From assembly GCA_012841995.1 (NCBI GenBank), contig DUTQ01000106.1, positions 1 through 8,209 of the forward strand: 8,209 bases of DNA, in the 5' to 3' direction. Positions 6,496 to 8,209 of the stretch are shown here, piece after piece. This DNA is from Thermoanaerobacterales bacterium. Lineage in GTDB: Bacteria; Bacillota; Thermosediminibacteria; Thermosediminibacterales; Tepidanaerobacteraceae. The notes under the pieces are model-generated. The model searched no databases. It saw only the letters and a list, made by a program, of their open reading frames with translations, and was not told the DNA's origin. The first letter of the stretch is position 1. Each line of letters starts with the position of its first letter. Made by a program: the position numbers and the translations under genes.

Positions 6496-6906
6496 ATGGA
6501 ATTTATAAGATATGATGGAAACATTCTGGATTTTACACAAGGTTCGATGGATGAAACAGTATTAAATTTGGCGGATAACTGTTTTGTCAAGAAACGCAAA
6601 GAGAGAATTACTCTATACAAATTGAAACTTACAATGAAATGTCCCGGGTCATTTTTACAGCGGGGGCCAATGGATTTTTACATGATTATAAACAAAAAGA
6701 AAGAAATTATGTCATGTAGAAGGTGCCATTTTTGGCTACTTGGCCAAGGCAAACTTTGCTGCGAAAATTCTTTTTTACTTCCAAGGATTTTTCATCACAA
6801 AAAGCCAAACTTTGATTCTATCATTCCACTTTTAAAGGCGAATGGGTATTTGGAATTACCTGTGCCAGACCCGCTGACAATGAGTTATATGGATTTTAGA
6901 TATTAA
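6496..6906 (+). CDS. Unrecognised small protein with CxxC and CC cysteine motifs
   Basis: I do not recognise this protein. It has 136 residues from ATG 6496. GAGGTG (6483-6488) lies 7 bases upstream, a strong ribosome site, whereas the upstream GTG 6445 has none and would add residues encoded by the hairpin. There is no signal peptide or membrane helix, so it is probably cytoplasmic. It is basic in the middle (KKRKER at 32-37; KKK at 67-69). Six cysteines stand at 29, 49, 74, 77, 88 and 89. The group SCRRCHFWLLGQGKLCC (73-89) could be a metal- or redox-binding knuckle, but this is inference. The C-terminal third is rich in prolines and hydrophobics (LELPVPDPLTMSY). It lies 77 bases after glyQS with no terminator between, so T-box-controlled read-through is likely. 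A strong terminator follows. Its reading frame, codon use and ribosome site support a real gene. Confidence 0.75.
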   Translation: MEFIRYDGNILDFTQGSMDETVLNLADNCFVKKRKERITLYKLKLTMKCPGSFLQRGPMDFYMIINKKKEIMSCRRCHFWLLGQGKLCCENSFLLPRIFHHKKPNFDSIIPLLKANGYLELPVPDPLTMSYMDFRY

Positions 6907-6945
6907 AAAAAAGACGGGATTAAAACTTTAAATATAGTATTTTGA

Positions 6946-6991
6946 TAGCGAATAGATAGTTCAGCATGACTATTTATTCGCTACATTTTTT
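6946..6991 (+). terminator. Strong intrinsic terminator after the 136-residue gene
   Basis: TAGCGAATAGATAGT (6946-6960) pairs with ACTATTTATTCGCTA (6969-6983), 15 pairs with a single G-U, around an 8-base loop. It is followed by CA and six T (6986-6991). It would end the glyQS transcription unit. Confidence 0.88.
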
Positions 6992-7041
6992 ATTAAAAGA
7001 TGAGATAATGAGTTGACACTATAAATATGTTTTAGGCATTT

Positions 7042-7090
7042 TAGAACGACATTTAACCCTTTTGTAACTTTTATTTAAACATTGGTTAAC
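7042..7090 (+). repeat. Five helix-phased TTAAC-like repeats, probable regulator binding sites
   Basis: TAGAAC (7042-7047), TTTAAC (7052-7057), TGTAAC (7063-7068), TTAAAC (7075-7080) and GTTAAC (7085-7090) share an AAC ending. Their last bases are 10, 11, 12 and 10 apart, so all lie on one face of the helix. TTAGGC at 7032-7037 is a possible degenerate sixth unit in register. This resembles the direct repeats bound by OmpR-family regulators, for example Bacillus PhoP boxes (TTAACA-like, 11-base period). They sit upstream of the lipoprotein gene's candidate promoter. Confidence 0.45.
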
Positions 7091-7108
7091 TATATCTTGT
7101 CTGTTTTA

Positions 7109-7117
7109 TGGTAAATT
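7109..7117 (+). promoter_or_regulatory. Candidate extended -10 promoter of the lipoprotein gene
   Basis: TGGTAAATT combines a TGn extension with a weak -10 (TAAATT) and has no proper -35, which fits a promoter that needs an activator bound at the phased repeats just upstream. Initiation would be near 7124, leaving a leader of about 64 bases. GTTAACTA occurs twice, at 7085-7092 and 7141-7148, one copy on each side of this promoter. A perfect TTGACA at 7013-7018 has no matching -10. Confidence 0.35.
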
Positions 7118-7187
7118 GAAGATGAAGATAAATTACCTGAGTTAACTAAGGTATATAGAAAACACAACTTAAAAGGAGTGGATTTTT

Positions 7188-8159
7188 GTGTTTAAAAAGG
7201 TTACATGTTTTTTAATAACGGTTTGTTGTGTAATCTCTCTTGCAGGCTGCAGTATGAAAGATCCCCAAGCAACGATGAATGCACCTGCTATAGCGGCTGA
7301 AGAAAATAAGGATAAATCCGATGCATTTTTATCAAAGTTAAAGAAATTCCTCCCCGAAAATGCAGAATTAATCAAAATAACCAATTTAATAGGTCTAGAA
7401 GTAGATTGGTTTGAAGCAGATTTGACAGGTGACCAGGAACCGGAAATATTAATTAGCTTTATGGATAAAGACAACAGGATAGGTATTATAGTTTTAGAAA
7501 AAGATGGCGACAATTATAAGAGATTATACCAAGAGACTTTTGAAAACGAAGATAACAAATTGGGATTTGAGAAATTAGTTAATATGAGAACGGCAACACT
7601 TATGGGCGATGAGACGACACAGGTAGTAATAAGTTATGATTTCTATGGAGCAGATTTCAATTCACTTTCATTACATGTGTTAGGATATGACAGCAAGCGA
7701 AAAACCATAGACAACTTTTTAAGTGTTATGGATGTGCCGAAGGCAAATCTAGAAGTCAAAGGAGATTCTATATTGGTGCAGGCCATGGGTGTGACTAAAA
7801 AGTACAGTTGGGATGGCAATACATTTATTGATGAACAGATATTTTCAAAGCCAGATGTAAAAAATGATGATGTGGCTATTCACTATTCCATGAGCGCTGA
7901 AGGGCCACTTGAAGTAAGCACAGACGAAGTTACACTAAAAGTGGGACAAAGACTGATTTTAATCCGTGATGATAAACTTAAAGCAGGGGAAAGAATAATG
8001 CAAAGTGCTGACAAACTTGAGAACAATGATATGTTAGATTATGTTAGTTATAGAAATTATATAGCACAGAAGGCCGGGACATTGACTATGACAATAGTTC
8101 CTAATGGTGGTTATGATTGGGATAATGCCAAAGATATTAAAATAACCGTAGTAGAATAA
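7188..8159 (+). CDS. Lipoprotein with an FG-GAP/VCBS-like segment and beta-rich C-terminus, function unknown
   Basis: This is a secreted, lipid-anchored protein of 323 residues. GTG 7188 is chosen because AAGGAG (7173-7178) lies 9 bases upstream and the signal peptide starts there: basic FKK, a hydrophobic core and the lipobox LAGC with lipidated C21. A Lys/Glu-rich linker follows (22-60). The segment DLTGDQEPEILISF (78-91) and the following IGIIVLEKDGDNYKRLYQ look like an FG-GAP/VCBS-type propeller blade, with acidic residues that may bind calcium. The last 85 or so residues, from STDEVTLKVGQ to KAGTLTMTIVPNGGYDWDN and DIKITVVE, read like an immunoglobulin-like beta-sandwich; chagasin-type inhibitors have a similar VG...GY.W pattern, but this is only a resemblance. 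It probably acts outside the membrane in binding or sensing. It is a separate transcription unit from glyQS, with its own upstream repeats. Confidence 0.85.
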   Translation: MFKKVTCFLITVCCVISLAGCSMKDPQATMNAPAIAAEENKDKSDAFLSKLKKFLPENAELIKITNLIGLEVDWFEADLTGDQEPEILISFMDKDNRIGIIVLEKDGDNYKRLYQETFENEDNKLGFEKLVNMRTATLMGDETTQVVISYDFYGADFNSLSLHVLGYDSKRKTIDNFLSVMDVPKANLEVKGDSILVQAMGVTKKYSWDGNTFIDEQIFSKPDVKNDDVAIHYSMSAEGPLEVSTDEVTLKVGQRLILIRDDKLKAGERIMQSADKLENNDMLDYVSYRNYIAQKAGTLTMTIVPNGGYDWDNAKDIKITVVE

Positions 8160-8167
8160 TATTGTAG

Positions 8168-8186
8168 AGGAGACCTTTGGTCTCCT
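8168..8186 (+). terminator. Perfect hairpin after the lipoprotein gene, probable terminator
   Basis: AGGAGACC (8168-8175) and GGTCTCCT (8179-8186) form an 8-bp perfect stem around TTT, beginning 9 bases after the stop. Only ATTATA follows rather than a T-run, as with the hairpin after mobB. It is likely a 3' end structure; its efficiency as a terminator is uncertain. Confidence 0.5.
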
Positions 8187-8209
8187 ATTATAAAGCATAT
8201 ATACAAAAA

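Noticed and set aside
7013..7018. TTGACA as a -35 of a consensus promoter for the lipoprotein gene
   Set aside because: No acceptable -10 lies 16-19 bases downstream. TATAAA at 7020-7025 is immediately adjacent and has no -35 of its own.
7169..7513. A 114-residue open frame on the - strand over the lipoprotein start
   Set aside because: It covers the lipoprotein signal peptide and ribosome site and shows no family features; a shadow frame.
1..8209. A mobile element, CRISPR array or defence island
   Set aside because: I find no transposase, integrase, phage or nuclease-defence genes, no regularly spaced long repeats, and no change of base composition or codon style that would mark an inserted segment.

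Overview
The window is AT-rich, and every gene in it lies on the + strand. Gene content and signals point to a Gram-positive anaerobe of the Clostridia: strong GGAGG-type ribosome sites, GTG and TTG starts, a T-box leader, a single-chain glycyl-tRNA synthetase, a CadC-type metal sensor and a GC-poor codon choice. I cannot name the species. I see no phage, insertion-sequence, CRISPR or defence genes. This is ordinary chromosome with several compact regulatory arrangements.

Left (1-2250): the 3' part of a membrane sensor histidine kinase, whose start and probable response-regulator partner lie beyond the left edge. It is followed at once by mobB (molybdenum-cofactor nucleotide attachment), whose ribosome site lies inside the last codons of the kinase. 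A 186-base gap then holds three consecutive hairpins.

Middle (2437-4690): a CadC/CzrA-like ArsR-family repressor that keeps both known metal sites but has no metal pump beside it, then uvrC (nucleotide excision repair). The repressor's terminator and the uvrC promoter are nested: the extended -10 lies in the terminator loop and the uvrC ribosome site is the terminator's 3' arm.

Right-middle (4691-6906): a sigma-A-type promoter and a full T-box riboswitch (antiterminator, T-box bulge, terminator) control glyQS. UGGA in the bulge fits the U discriminator base of tRNA-Gly, but the usual GGC specifier triplet is missing from Stem I. Downstream is an unrecognised 136-residue cysteine-containing protein. 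Its ribosome site is buried in a strong hairpin, and its gene is closed by a good intrinsic terminator.

Right (6992-8209): a control region with helix-phased TTAAC-like repeats, like the sites bound by OmpR/PhoP-type regulators, precedes a lipoprotein gene that encodes an FG-GAP/VCBS-like segment and a beta-rich C-terminal region. A perfect hairpin follows the gene.

The genes do not form one pathway. There are at least four transcription units: kinase-mobB, the metal sensor, uvrC, and T-box-glyQS(-136 aa), followed by the lipoprotein. The strongest leads are the phased repeats, the nested terminator/promoter, the odd T-box specifier and the alternative glyQS start at an A9 run.
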